Assembly: GCA_947044405.1 (NCBI GenBank)
Contig: CAMRHE010000115.1
Location: 1,860,001 to 1,924,000 of the forward strand
From: Leptodactylus fallax
Taxonomy: Eukaryota; Chordata; Amphibia; Anura; Leptodactylidae
DNA length: 64,000 bases
Reading direction: 5' to 3'
A program made the translations under genes and the position numbers. The notes below the pieces were generated by a model. That model was given only the letters and a program-made list of their open reading frames with translations. It ran no database searches and was not told the DNA's origin. This document shows positions 1-11,607 of this stretch, in pieces. Position 1 is the first letter of the stretch. Every line of letters begins with the position of its first letter.

Positions 1-400
1 ACCTTTTGCAGAATATCAGTCTGTCCCTGATGTTTTTTCTGGAGAGAAGTGGCTTCTTTGCTGCCCTCCTTGAGACCAGGCCTTGCTCCAAGAGTCTCCG
101 CCTCATAGTGCATGCAGATGCACTCACACCTGCCTGCTGCCATTCCTCAGCAAGCTCTGCACTGCTGGTAGCCCGATCCCGCAGCTGAAACACTTTTAAG
201 AGACGGTCCTGCCGCTTGCTGGCCTTTCTTGGGCGCCCTGGAGCCTTTTTGGCACCAATGGAACCTCTCTCCTTGAAGTTCTTGATGATGCGATAGATTG
301 TTGACTGAGGTGCAATCTTTCTAGCTGCAATACTCTTCCCAGTTAGGCCATTTTTGTGCAGTGCAATGATGACCGCACGTGTTTCTTTAGAGATAACCAT
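1..400 (-). CDS. Tc1-like transposase, N-terminal part (family A copy 1, partial)
   Basis: Reading the minus strand from the ATG at 398-400 gives an open frame to the window edge. It begins MVISKETRAVIIALHKNG, followed by the paired helix-turn-helix DNA-binding region and a GRPRK AT-hook-like motif. This is the part of a Tc1 transposase that binds the terminal repeats. The DDE catalytic domain lies outside the window, so activity cannot be judged. The same start is used in the two other copies of the family. No frameshift or stop is seen in the visible 133 codons. The host QRFPR gene is on the same strand but more than 40 kb away; the two are unrelated. Confidence 0.75.
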   Translation of the reverse strand, partial: MVISKETRAVIIALHKNGLTGKSIAARKIAPQSTIYRIIKNFKERGSIGAKKAPGRPRKASKRQDRLLKVFQLRDRATSSAELAEEWQQAGVSASACTMRRRLLEQGLVSRRAAKKPLLSRKNIRDRLIFCKR

Positions 401-773
401 GGTTAACAGAAGAGAAACAATGATGGCAAGCACCAGCCTCCTTTTAAAGTGTCCAGTGGTGTCATTCGTACTTAATCATGACAGATTGATCTCCAGCCCT
501 GTCCTCATCAACACCCACACCTGTGTTAATGGAGCAATCACTGAAACGATGTTAGGTGGTCCTTTTAAGGCAGGGCTGCAATGATGTTGAAATGTGTTTT
601 GGGGGATAAAGTTCATTTTCTAGGCAAATATTGACTTTGCAAGTAATTGCTGTTAAGCTGATCACTCTTTATAACATTCTGGAGTATATGCAAATTGCCA
701 TTAGAAAAACTGAAGCAGTAGACTTTGTAAAAATTAATATTTGTATCATTCTCAAAACTTTTGGCCATGACTG
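1..773 (-). mobile_element. Tc1/mariner element, family A copy 1 (cut by window edge)
   Basis: The right end reads ...AAAACTTTTGGCCATGACTG followed by TA at 774-775, the TA target expected of Tc1/mariner. The sequence is nearly identical by eye to the complete copies at 11511-13061 and 28120-29684. Only the part from the transposase N-terminus to the terminal repeat is inside the window; the other end lies to the left. Confidence 0.9.
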
Positions 774-1787
774 TACATTTTCTCTTACTAAATAAAAATG
801 TGCAACCATTTCTAAAAGTACCAGTTCCTTTGGCAACGCTCTCTGTAGTTTTACAGTTTACACAGTAAAGAAACCTTGTTATTATTTGAGAAGAGATTTG
901 TTTTCATTTTGCTGCAAGTGGCGACCTTAAGTTTTGTTTGGAGACCTCAAGTGAACATATTGTCACAAAGGCTTTGGTATGAGCTCTTAATTTATTTTTA
1001 TAAGATAACATTTTCTCTTCCAGTCTCTTCCCTTCTCTACTATTGTCATTATAATGAGGTCCTTTAAATGGTGACCTTTCAGCTAATTTGTACTTATATA
1101 ATAGCCAATGTGATCATGATCAATAGTGCAAATTAACTAAAATGACAGCATTGGGATTAAAAATGTTTTCAAACTGCTGGCCACTTGGTGTCTTCCTTCT
1201 ATTTAACTTGTTTTTCTTTTCAAGTGATCATGTGAAGTCTGTATCTAGCAACGGAGATACAGAGACGGATTGCAGGACGGGTATATTGTTATTTCTGTCA
1301 TAGGCACAAGCACTGTTCTGCTCTCTGTGAGAGCCCTTCCTCTTCAGAATGCATAGTATTGCCTCTGCTAGTAACCTTTTCTGCCCCAATTCACAGCCAC
1401 AACTAACATTTGTGCCTTAGAAATGTACACCCCAGAAGTACATGTACTAGTCAGTGTTTGGACACTGTACTGGCATTGCTGTTGTCTTAATATCACATCT
1501 GTGTGTACTTTGAGCCATGTATGACTGACTTAAAAGGATTTTGCAGGACTATGAATTTATGATCTATCCTCAGAATACATCATCACTATCAGATTGGTGG
1601 GGATCCAACAACTGACGCCTCTGCTGATCAGCTGCTTGAAGAAGCCAGGGCACACATTCTAGCACTGCTTACTCTGCACAGGCTTGAAAGTCTTGTTTAT
1701 CAGTCAGTCTTTCAGCAGATCAGTCTTTTTTTAACGAATGGGACTGTGGTGCAGTGCTTGTTTGCAGGACCTGTCGGGCCCTTTATT
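774..1787. other. intergenic DNA with no gene recognised
   Basis: AT-rich sequence with only short unrelated open frames. Around 1560-1640 it resembles a dispersed repeat that recurs near 9600 and 53330 (the 'atcagattggtggggatcc...ctgatcagctg' type). No coding or RNA gene can be supported. Confidence 0.5.
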
Positions 1788-1946
1788 AAGAATGGCATAC
1801 TAGGGGGGCGGAGTCTAGCCGTGGAGCGGAATGGCCACATAGTTTAAGCGCTCTCGGCCTGAGTCTCACGAAGCGACGGATCACAGTGACGAGCCCGTGG
1901 AGCACAAACGCAGGGTTAATACCTAAGCGATATCCTACCTTCGGGG

Positions 1947-3344
1947 ATGCCCAGGAAGCGAAAGTCGGCGGTAAAGCCGCAAAAGATATCGGACTTTTAT
2001 TTCCCTCATAGAGGAGGGGAGGAGGAAGATGGCGACGGCCCGCGTATAGACGCGGTCTCCAGGGCCTCGACTCCCTCTCGGGACCCTCCGGAGGAGGAGG
2101 AGCTCACGCTCTCTGCGCAACGGAGAGCGCTTTCAGCCCCTTCTCTACCACAACTAATAGAAGGTACGGACCCGGGATCGCCTGGGCCTTCTTCCCGGCG
2201 GGTCGGGGCGGGCGCAGAACTCAGGCCTACACAAAATGGCGGAACGGGGCTCACAGCTTCATATGGCCTGGGGACACAGAGATCTCCTACCGCAAGCCCA
2301 ACTAAACAAAGACCGAGGCTCCAGAACGCTGATCCTCCAGATGAAGAGGTGAGCAATACTACACAGCACACACCTCCATCCATTGATTTTTTTGCAGATA
2401 TACCGGCGACAGAGAATCTCTTGACTGAGGCCTCCATGAAAAATATGCTTATGGCCTTTTGTAACTCATTAAAAACAGACATGTCACTTATGGTAAAACC
2501 GCTAGACAGAGATCTTCAAGAATTAAAAAACCGCACTGTTCATGTTGAATCTAAAATGGCGGAATTTGCTGCATCACATAATGTGCTTATAGATGCTCAC
2601 TATGATGTGGAGAGAGATGTGTCTTTTCTAAAGGCCAAAATGGCTGATTTAGAGGATCGCTCAAGAAGAAATAATCTAAAGTTCAGAGGGATTCCAGAAT
2701 CAGTATCTGCGAGAGATTTATCTGCTTTTCTACAAGATATGATAAGATCGCTACTACCAAATCTCACGGCGATGGATTTAACTATTGATAGGACTCATAG
2801 AGTTCCGAGACCCTCACACTTAGATGAATCTATACCCAGAGATGTTCTGGCAAAGATTCACTTTTATCGCACTAAAGAGTTGGTCCTGCTGACCTCACGG
2901 AAGATGGACCGCCTACCTGAACCGTATCACAAAATTTCCATTTACTCGGACCTTTCAGCCACGACATTACAACTACGACGACAATTTATCCCTCTTACTA
3001 CAGCTTTACGCCAGCATCACATCCTGTACAAATGGGGGTTCCCGGTCCGCGTGATCATATCCCGGAATAACCTTGTACATGTTATCAAGACTTTGGAGGA
3101 AGGGAAAAAATTGCTAAAAGAATGGAACATTCAGATCATTGATTCCCCACCTAAGCAACCACCTGGTCCCGTATCTGATGGTTGGCGCCAAGTGAAAGCC
3201 AAGAGGCATCCACAAAAGGGCAACAAAGATAGAGACTCACTTATCCTGGATTTCGTATGCTCACTGCAGATGAACTTATCCCCCCAGGATTACGACAGCT
3301 GCCGGTCCGCTGTACCACGTTCAATTTCTTTGTCTTTCTTCTGA
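1947..3344 (+). CDS. LINE ORF1 protein (RNA-binding chaperone), L1/Tx1 type
   Basis: A 465-residue intact ORF. The start MPRKRKSAV is basic, followed by an acidic, Ser/Pro-rich N-terminal third. A heptad-like coiled coil spans roughly residues 165-235 (…HVESKMAEF…LKAKMADLEDR). An RRM-like domain opens with RRNNLKFRGIPESV, and a C-terminal domain contains DRTHRVPRP and IPRDVLAKIHFY. In L1 elements ORF1 trimerises through the coiled coil, coats the element RNA and aids reverse transcription. The paralogous ORF1 at 24726-27117 (minus strand) aligns through the RNNxKFRGIPESV block. ORF1 being intact while ORF2 is decayed is notable, but does not by itself show function. Confidence 0.85.
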   Translation: MPRKRKSAVKPQKISDFYFPHRGGEEEDGDGPRIDAVSRASTPSRDPPEEEELTLSAQRRALSAPSLPQLIEGTDPGSPGPSSRRVGAGAELRPTQNGGTGLTASYGLGTQRSPTASPTKQRPRLQNADPPDEEVSNTTQHTPPSIDFFADIPATENLLTEASMKNMLMAFCNSLKTDMSLMVKPLDRDLQELKNRTVHVESKMAEFAASHNVLIDAHYDVERDVSFLKAKMADLEDRSRRNNLKFRGIPESVSARDLSAFLQDMIRSLLPNLTAMDLTIDRTHRVPRPSHLDESIPRDVLAKIHFYRTKELVLLTSRKMDRLPEPYHKISIYSDLSATTLQLRRQFIPLTTALRQHHILYKWGFPVRVIISRNNLVHVIKTLEEGKKLLKEWNIQIIDSPPKQPPGPVSDGWRQVKAKRHPQKGNKDRDSLILDFVCSLQMNLSPQDYDSCRSAVPRSISLSFF

Positions 3345-3524
3345 ATCAGACAAGATGGTTTACTCGTTGGTTCTGTAATTTACATGGTTTATTGTTTTTT
3401 TGTTTCTGGCACAAAGGGCGAAGTGAATGCAAACGTTGGAGGCAATTCCGCCTCATGAAAACAGTAGCACCTTCCGGCATAAGGGGTTGTGGTAAGAATC
3501 AGATAGCATACCTGACTGTATATA

Positions 3525-6500
3525 ATGGTACTTAAAATTCTGTCTATGAATGTCAGAGGACTGAACTCCCCTCAAAAAAGGGCCAATTTATGGCGTGAGG
3601 CGCGAGCTCAGGGCTGTGACATTCTTGCAGTGCAGGAGACGCACCTTTTGAGGACAGACGCCGCACGCGTTCAACACCCAGCACATCCACATGTATTCCA
3701 TGCTCACTGCCTAGTGTTAATGGGAGACTTTAATATGGCTCCAGACCCGCTAGTTGACACGACTTCTGGGGCGTCGACACGCCACCCTTCTTTTTCGCAG
3801 GCTCTATGGCGCCATGAATTATTTGACGTCTGGCGTATCCTTCATAATACAGAAAGAGACTGTACATATTTTTCTACAGTACATAATAGCTATTCACGAA
3901 TAGATTTATTTCTACTTGAGCAGTCTAGTATTCCCAATGCTATGCAATCTGATATCTCGTTAATTACTTGGTCAGATCATGCAGCGATAACCTTGACTAT
4001 AGCAGAAAAATATGAAAGTCCAAGATCATTCGTATGGTGGTGTAATGAATTTTTAATGTCACAGCCGAAACTCAAGGCCATTTTAGAGAAGGATTTGAAG
4101 GAATTCTTTCTGATCAATGCCCCTTCTGCCTCAGGCCCTGACGTACTGTGGAATTCGCATAAGGCCTTTATTAGAGGAACGTTTATCCGATTGGGGCATG
4201 TCGAAAAGAAAAATAGATTAGCAGAGATAGATCGACTGCTTCACCAAATAAAATCTATCGAAATTGGCAATAAAAAGTCCCCCTCTTCATTAAACGCAGC
4301 GAAGTTGATGACATTACGCCAGCAATTGACAGCTTGTTTACTACATAAATATGAGAAGAATCTGAAAAGGGTCAAAGCTATATACTACTCTCAATCCAAT
4401 AAAGCGGGCAAAATCCTGGCATCCAAGCTTAAACAAAAACATGCGAAATCTAGAATCCAGTTCCTAAACAGTAAGGACGGAAAATATAAAATCTATGATC
4501 CAAGGGGCATAGCTGAACTTTTAGAGCATTCTATGAAGGCCTATACAACATAGCGGATGATGCCGCTATAGTTCCCCCCTCAAGCCACGAACTTGAGCAT
4601 TTCCTTACAGCTGCTAAGTTGCCCACACTCACTGAGGCACAACTGGATTCTTTGAATGAGCCCATTACCTCAGCAGAATTATTAGCCATAATAAAGTCGC
4701 TGCCATCTCGCAAGTCTCCGGGCCCTGACGGCCTCACTAATGAATATTACAAACGTTTTTTCCCAGTCCTGATGAACCCGTTGCTGTCCTTTTTGACGGC
4801 CGCGGTGGATTCTGGCGTCATCCCAAAGGAAAACCAAGAAGCCTTGGTAATTACACTGCCAAAACCTGGCAAACCTGCCACCAACCCCCAAAACTTCCGA
4901 CCAATATCGTTATTGAACTCCGACTTAAAAATTTATGCCAAATTAATAGCAAATAGACTAGCAGTTTGTCTCCCGAGTTTGATAAAAAATGACCAAGTGG
5001 GGTTTGTTAAGGGGAGGCAAGCTTACGATAACACTAGACGCATTTTGAATCTCATACACCACATTGACTCTAAGAAGATAGAGGCGGTGATCCTTGCGCT
5101 GGACACTGAAAAGGCGTTTGATCGCATTTGCTGGACGTATGCATTCTCGGTGCTCAGAACTATGGGGTTTTCTGGGGCTATTCTAAAAGCGATTGAGGCG
5201 CTATACTTGGCACCTTCTGCGAGAGTGTTCACTAACGGAGTAGTATCGGACCCTTTTTTAATAACAAGTGGGACCAGACAGGGATGCCCATTGTCGCCCC
5301 TGATATTTGTCCTTTCCATAGAACCATTAGCCCAAACGCTTAGATTGGATCAGGAGGTGGGGGGCATTGAAGTAAGAGATAAAACTCACCTTATATCACT
5401 CTATGCTGACGATATTATTCTTACTTTGACAAAGCCACGAACCACAATTCCTCGCGTTATGGATACCATTAAAAGTTTTGGGCATTTATCGTTTTACAAA
5501 TTAAATATGGCCAAATCGCAAGCGCTGCCTTTGAATGTTCCCCCTACGCTACTTCAACATCTGAAGTCGACTTATGATTTTGATTGGAGGGAGGACAGCG
5601 TTCAATATTTGGGAACGCAGATGACAGCATCCCCAGGGACCCTTTATAGAAGTAACTATATACCAATGCTAAAACTATTGCAAGAGGAGACGGAGCGAAT
5701 GTCCAAAACAGATACCTCCTGGATAGGACAGGTGGCAGCCTTCAAGATGTTGCTACTGCCTAGACTCTTGTATCTGTTCCGCACGCTCCCGATATCCATT
5801 CCTGTGTCCTTCTTTGAAACGGCCTAAAGGGTGATTTCAAAGTATATATGGAATGGGAAGAGACCCAGAGTTAATAAAAGTTTTCTATTTAAACAAAAAG
5901 AGGCAGGAGGGCTGGGAGTTCCGGTGGTTAGAAACTACTATATAGCGTCGTTGGTCACTCAGGGTGCTAGGTGGAAATCAAAGGATACCTCGGTTCCATG
6001 GTTGCATATAGAACAGGCGTTTATAGCTCCCTTAAAATTGGAGGATGCACTATGGGTGCCCTTTTGGAACATTCCTACTCCTAGATCCTTCTCCCCGGTC
6101 ATGATTGCCTCATTAACGGCATGGAAGCTACTTCATGGGAAGGCTAACCCTATGAAGCATTTTCATATTTCAGAAATGCCTTTATCACTTATGACATGGG
6201 CGATCGAAGACATAGGGGTCTCGGATTGGGAATCGAAGGGGATCACGCAGATCTCTCAATTATACTCAGACAATATACAACCTATATCATTTACAATCTT
6301 GAGACAGAAATATGGAATTCCTATAGGTGATTTCCTTAAGTATTTTCAAATTTGGCACTTCTTGTCTAAACACTCTGTGACGATATTACCCCACTGTGGA
6401 GCAATTTTCACCTGGCTGTCGACTAAAATAAGGGGATAGCGATTTGTGTATGACCAAATGGACGGAACTTCAGCCTTCAGTAGATCTGCCCCGTTCCGTT

Positions 6501-7105
6501 GCTGGGAGAAAGACCTAGGGATAGCCATTACCACAGAGGAATGGCAGCAAACATTTAAACTGATCCACTCATCTTTAAAGTGTAGTACACATATAGAGAC
6601 GGCTATGAAAATAGTATTACGGTGGTACAGGACCCCGTCTACCCTACAGTTAGCTTACCCATCCGAATCTGGGAATTGTTGGAGGGGATGCGGAGGTAGA
6701 GGAACCCTTCTCCATATCTTGGGACACTGTCCTGTGATCCGGGGATACTGGGACGGAGTCTTTGGAATGCTCTCAGAGTTGTTTGATTCCCGACTCCCCT
6801 ATAACGCAACCCTGGCTATGTTACTGATTGGAATCCCCAGTGAATTGAATACATATAACAAGCTTATATGTAAAATTTTGACGATAGCCAAGCTAATGTT
6901 GGTGCAGAGATGGAAAACAACGACATCTCCGCCCATGTCGGCCTTGGTGTTGGCTGTCAATACTACACATGAAAGAGTAATTGCACTGGGAAATAACTCC
7001 TTTCATGGTTTTGAGAAAATCTGGGATGCGTGGATCTATTCTCGATTCGCGCTGAAAGAAAATCAAGCGGTCACAGGGAAGCTAGGAGTGGGGATACGGA
7101 AGTAG
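3525..7105 (+). pseudogene. LINE ORF2 (APE endonuclease, reverse transcriptase, CCHC), broken
   Basis: The order of domains is an APE-type endonuclease from about 3525 (SMNVRGLNSP, QETH, GDFN, SRIDLF, WSDHA), a reverse transcriptase, and a C-terminal zinc knuckle C-x3-C-x7-H-x4-C near 6680-6735. The RT has SPGPDGL, FRPISLLN, GTRQGCPLSPL and YADD at 5402-5413. Damage: compared with the LINE at 20.8-24.5 kb, about 70 endonuclease residues are missing in frame between HVFHA and VLMGDFN (near 3705). One base is lost near 4528-4531, which shifts the frame. TAA at 5825-5827 and TAG at 6437-6439 interrupt the remaining frame. The frame otherwise runs to 7105. It would encode the enzyme that nicks the target and copies the RNA; this copy cannot. 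Confidence 0.9.
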
Positions 7106-7685
7106 GGTAGACGTTTGTTGACTCTGCCATCCCTGTAGAAGACGGAGCCGAGGGGAGAAAATAGCGCTAGGATCAAGCGTCAAAAAAAAAAAAAAAAAAC
7201 AACTAAGCAAACATAAACCCAGTGGTTAGAGAGAGTCGGAGTTGGGGAAACCACCCCAGGTGTAATTCATGATAGCCCTATGATTGTGCCTAAAAAGTTT
7301 TTTTTTTTTTTTGTTATAGTTATTGTTTACTTTATAAAAACGCTACATCATCTGTTTCATTGATATACGGATTAAAGAGTATATCTTGAACAGTAATATA
7401 TTATACTGCATACCAATGTACATCGCAATACTTGTTGATAATGTTCTGAACTTTTATTCTCTGAAAATTTGAATAAAAATTATTGAAACTAAGAATGGCA
7501 TACTAAATCTCATTTTAATGAATTTTGGCTTCTTTCTGTAAAATCCTGCACTTCTTTATTCATTCCCATTTCTCTTTTGAGAGTTGAAATCTGTGCACTG
7601 CTTCTCATTGTGTTTGGTCAGGTTCTTGTATAATGCAGGGAAGCTGGGACTTGGGGGGTTCACTTCCAACAGTTATATGTCAGGC

Positions 7686-8376
7686 TGTAACATCCTTGCC
7701 CATCGGGGCTTTGGCACCATCCTCCAGGCACATGCTGCGGCGCAGGAGGCATGTCTGGTTGTGATTCCTTCCTTTGGGTTTTTCTTGTATTGTTTGAACA
7801 CTGTCCTATTCCCTCACCTCATTAATAGTATAATGTTGTACCGTGTTAGCCATAGCCACACCAATCTCCTTCACCTTGCTTTCCCTCTGCTCCCCTAATA
7901 GTTAATTTTAGCCTTACCTGTGTGACTGACAGCCAATCATCCTATCAAGTCTGGTGCGGGTTCTTCCTTCCTATTTATTGTATGCTCACTTTCACATTGG
8001 CGTTTGCTATTGCCTTGTGCGTGCTGGCTATTTACTCTTGCTGTTTTGTTACCTGTATTCTTTCCTGACCTCTAGCTTTGACTTTGACTATTCTCTTGGA
8101 TTTGGATTCTGTACTGCATTGCTCGACTGTTACCGACCCCTTGGCTAGCTGACCTCCCTTTTGTTGTTGTTTGTCCTGTCTGCGTTCTGTGTTATCACTT
8201 ATATTAAGAAGGGATCGCCGCCCAGTTGCTGGCTGTCGCCTAGGACAGTTCAGGCAAGTAGCCAGGGATAGTGGGGGGGGGGGGGTTCAGCTTAGGGCTC
8301 GCTGTCTTGTTGTGCCCCTCCCCCCAGGGTTTACCAGCAGCTACTGGGGAATCGCTCCTCTAGCAATTCCTTTACA
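7686..8376 (+). mobile_element. solo LTR, family L copy 1
   Basis: 691 bp beginning TGTAACA and ending TTTACA, flanked by the perfect 5-bp duplication CAGGC (7681-7685 and 8377-8381). TGT...ACA ends with a 5-bp duplication are typical of Gypsy-like LTR retrotransposons. A second member in the opposite orientation is at 38261-38919. No internal retroviral-like sequence remains, so it probably arose by LTR-LTR recombination. It contains a run of ten or more G near 8274. Family assignment beyond 'LTR element' is not possible from the LTR alone. Confidence 0.85.
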
Positions 8377-8387
8377 CAGGCATTATA

Positions 8388-8600
8388 AAACCTAGAACAA
8401 TGCTTTTGGTGTCATATGAAAGATAAGATACTCATCTTTAAGATGCCTCTAAGATTGTAGTTCTATCTCTATTAATTTTTATTATTATTTACCTCTATAA
8501 TTTATTATTTATTTATTGTAATACAGGTAGAACTGCGATCTTGTAGTCAAATGAAAGCTGAGAATCTTTCATATGACACCACAAAAAGTGTTCTAGGTTT
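8388..8600. mobile_element. short foldback (inverted-repeat) element
   Basis: The left arm (AAACCTAGAAC...GGTGTCATATGAAAGAT) is repeated in inverse at the right (ATCTTTCATATGACACC...GTTCTAGGTTT). The two arms enclose an AT-rich centre with a second inverted block (tagttctatct / aggtagaact). The whole could fold into a 210-nt hairpin. It resembles a MITE, but no target duplication was identified. Confidence 0.65.
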
Positions 8601-10418
8601 GAAATTGACTTCTGCTTCCCCCCGAAGTTCTCTACAAACTGAATTATTGGAGTACCGGGAGACATCATATATACTGTAAGCATATTTTTATAGTGCTCTG
8701 CATACATTGTAAAAAAAATTACAGTATCACTTGACCCCTTTAACACGTTCTGTAAACTGAAATTAATATAACATGGAGGTCTTTCAGTTCTAAATGTTTT
8801 TGTGACCGTTCTGTTAAAACAAAAAATTTGACTATACATGATACATATTACAAATGTAAAGTGCTATATGAACGGCACTGCCTTTGGGTGGACACAGCAC
8901 CAATGTCATCCGTCCATCTTAGAGCAAAGGAGCAGAAAGAAGGACGTGGCTTAGATTTTTATAAAACTCTCTGTATGGGGGAGTCTGAGCCGGACCAAGA
9001 GGTAAGTAGAGTAGGATGAGACATCCTAACATGTAACATTAACAACAGATTGAAAAAAATCCAGTCCCAGACCTTTAACCCTTTCCACATTGCAATTAAT
9101 TTAGAACAAGCAGAAGGAACGCTCAGGACCTGTCTTACTTCTCGATATGCAATGGTTCATTATATCTCTAAATGCAAATATAAAAATCTCTGTTTCCTTT
9201 ACTGAGTAGGTCTTGCATGTTTTTAGGAAACTTGTCTGCCTTTTTAGTTTATTGCTTTCAGCAGAAAGCAAAGCATGGTATGGTCAATTGCTGTAGAAAA
9301 TATCCCTATCTGTGAACAGACTCATATATAATAATAATCCGGATACGGCTCTATTTGCAATGTTATGCCATGCCAGAAGTCAGTGTTTAGTACAGATTTT
9401 GCTGACATAGCTCATAGTTCAGTTTACTTGGCACTGTTTGCAGCTCAGTCACATAGAATGAGTCTGAGCTACAATACCAAGTACAACCCCCTACGCAATG
9501 TATAGTGCTGTGCTTGGTATTCAGTGAAGAGGCCGCAGCACCCACCTGAATGCTACAGCCTCTTTAAACAGCTCAGTGGGGGTCCTGGGGATCCCGATCT
9601 GATTTTGATGACCTATCCAAAGTGTAGGTCATCATTATAATCCCAGAAACCCCCTTTAGAAAAAGGCCTCCTTCTGCTTAAAGAACTTTGAGACGTAAGC
9701 GGCCTTTTTAGAAACCTTGCAATATTCAGGACCGGGTCACTATCGCCAGTGGTAATCTTATAACGGTAAGTAAAAGCTTCTTCTGTTCTGTGTTCTTTTC
9801 AACATCAAAAGCAATTATAAAAATCGCCTGGAAAGGACAAAACATGAAATTCTTTGTACTATAATGTCAGCTCATTTATCAGAGGAAGATTTTTTTTCCC
9901 TTGAGTTTGAGATCATGAATCAGAATGATTTTCTTCTTGAAAAAAGTATAATCGCTTGTATTTCAGAGACAGATGCTACAGTATCCATCAATGTGACGTT
10001 AAAACGCAGAGGCGATGTGCTGCAGGGGACAACATGGGCTCAGCATGTAAATACAGATGTTGTTTAGCTGGGTTACTACAGTCCCAGATTGAGCATAACA
10101 GGTATTCCTATGGAGATTTCTAATACTTACTGACTAACTTGGTGTTTAATATGTATAGGTCTGATATGGAAAGTTATAAGACTTTAATATATTAATATTT
10201 GTCATCTGTGAAAGGTGATAAAACAGCTGGTGAGCATAGGGGGTAAATACTTATTTACATAATAGCCTCCTTTCACATACAGTGAATTTAATGCAGCCAC
10301 GTGGCAGTCTTTAAGAAAACGTCCTTCACACTGTTGTGTGAATGTAGGCTTAGGGTGACACTTTGTATCGGGCAGAGCCAGAGTTACACTATTCACTGCT
10401 GCAGCATCAGTTAGTGTA
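8601..10418. other. intergenic DNA, no gene recognised
   Basis: Short open frames here have no recognisable motif. The stretch 9560-9655 carries a small inverted repeat (GATGACCTATCC...TAGGTCATCA) found in another dispersed repeat near 53335. Otherwise nothing can be called. Confidence 0.45.
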
Positions 10419-10697
10419 AGGCTTTGTTCACATCTGTAAAAGACTGTAAAAGATTGTCCCTGTAAAAGACTCTGTTGCAGATTCCGCCGAAAATCGTCGA
10501 AGAGGAAAGCCCTGCATGGAAGACTTTACTTTCCATCGGTTTCGGTATAAAACTGGCAGGAACCCACTGGACACCAGGCGGACCCCATTATAGTCTATAG
10601 TCTAGTAACCACTGTTTTAGCGTGCGGGCTCTCCGTTGTTCGAGTCCCATGTCAGATATGATCGACAGTGAGCAAGGTACAAGTGTGAACCTAGCCT
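10419..10697. mobile_element. non-autonomous terminal-inverted-repeat element (MITE-like)
   Basis: The left end AAGGCTTTGTTCACATCT and the right end AAGTGTGAACCTAGCCT are imperfect inverted repeats (GGCTxxGTTCACA core). They bound about 280 bp with no coding capacity. A similar end (GTGTGAATGTAGCCT) occurs near 35940. The target duplication could not be fixed. Confidence 0.5.
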
Positions 10698-11510
10698 CAC
10701 GCTGGCAAGCAGTCCTTAAATGTAGGTTCACCAAGTTGTAAATGACGCATGCCAAGCCTACGCCTGTCCAAGATTCTGATAGAGAAGGGTGTAACTGCTA
10801 ACTGTACCATGCTGTACATTACCACCAAGAGCTAGGGCACACTGCAGCTGCCAGGCTGCTGATGTACATACTTTTAATTTTCTATGTGTTTTAGACACAT
10901 TCTAATGGTTTGTGCACCTTGTATGACATGTGGGTGGGGCTTGTTGAAAAGGAGGCGTGGTATTGTATGCTATACTGTGAGCCAGACATCACGTCACAAT
11001 TTTGGAAGTTGCTCCACAATTTCAGCCACTGCACCACATTTTTGCCCCACAATTTTGTTGGAAACTAAGCTAATTAATATGTGGTATAAAGTTAGATTAG
11101 AGAGTCTAAAAGTGCGCCAGATTTTCAAACAGCATTGGACACTTGTCTGCCCCATTATGTATTTTCTAAATGTCAATAGGATGATCTACTTTTGCTTTAT
11201 TTCTATATAATAAGTCTAGATATACATACTGAAATGACTATACATGTAGTTATTATCTCTAGGAAAGCAAATCTTGTATCTTGTCATGTCTTCTAAACCC
11301 AATCTAATCTAGTCATATAGAACCTGTCATTCTACATGACAGCGCCCATTCATCATCACTCACCCATGGAGTATGGATGTAGGTTTCAGTAGCTTCTCAT
11401 AGTCAGTACATGGGATTGGTGTTACCAATGTGTTGCGATAACGTGAGTTCTATAAATCCTCCTCGGTATTGTAACTAGTAGTTGTTTCCAACCTCCCTCT
11501 CTGATACATA
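10698..11510. other. intergenic DNA, no gene recognised
   Basis: No coding, RNA or clear repeat signal was seen. The final TA (11509-11510) is the target of the Tc1 element that follows. Confidence 0.45.
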
Positions 11511-11576
11511 CAGTCATGGCCAAAAGTTTTGAGAATGACACAAATATTATATTTTCACATGATCTGCTGCCCTCTG

Positions 11577-11607
<31 letters not shown>

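Larger units (their letters stand above)
1803..7490 (+). mobile_element. full-length L1/Tx1-type LINE (LINE-1)
   Basis: A 15-bp direct repeat, AAGAATGGCATACTA, flanks the element exactly (1788-1802 and 7491-7505). This is the target-site duplication expected from target-primed reverse transcription. Inside are a short GC-rich 5' UTR starting GGGGGCGGAG, ORF1, ORF2, and an A-rich 3' UTR ending ...AATAAAAATTATTGAAACT. The endonuclease plus reverse transcriptase plus CCHC layout places it in the L1 superfamily. The second LINE at 20096-27272 starts and ends with related sequence but is clearly diverged. The 5.69-kb copy is full length but dead, because ORF2 is broken in several places. Confidence 0.92.

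Noticed and set aside
2006..2482. 158-codon minus-strand ORF opposite LINE ORF1
   Set aside because: Antisense shadow in a GC-rich coding region, with no motif.
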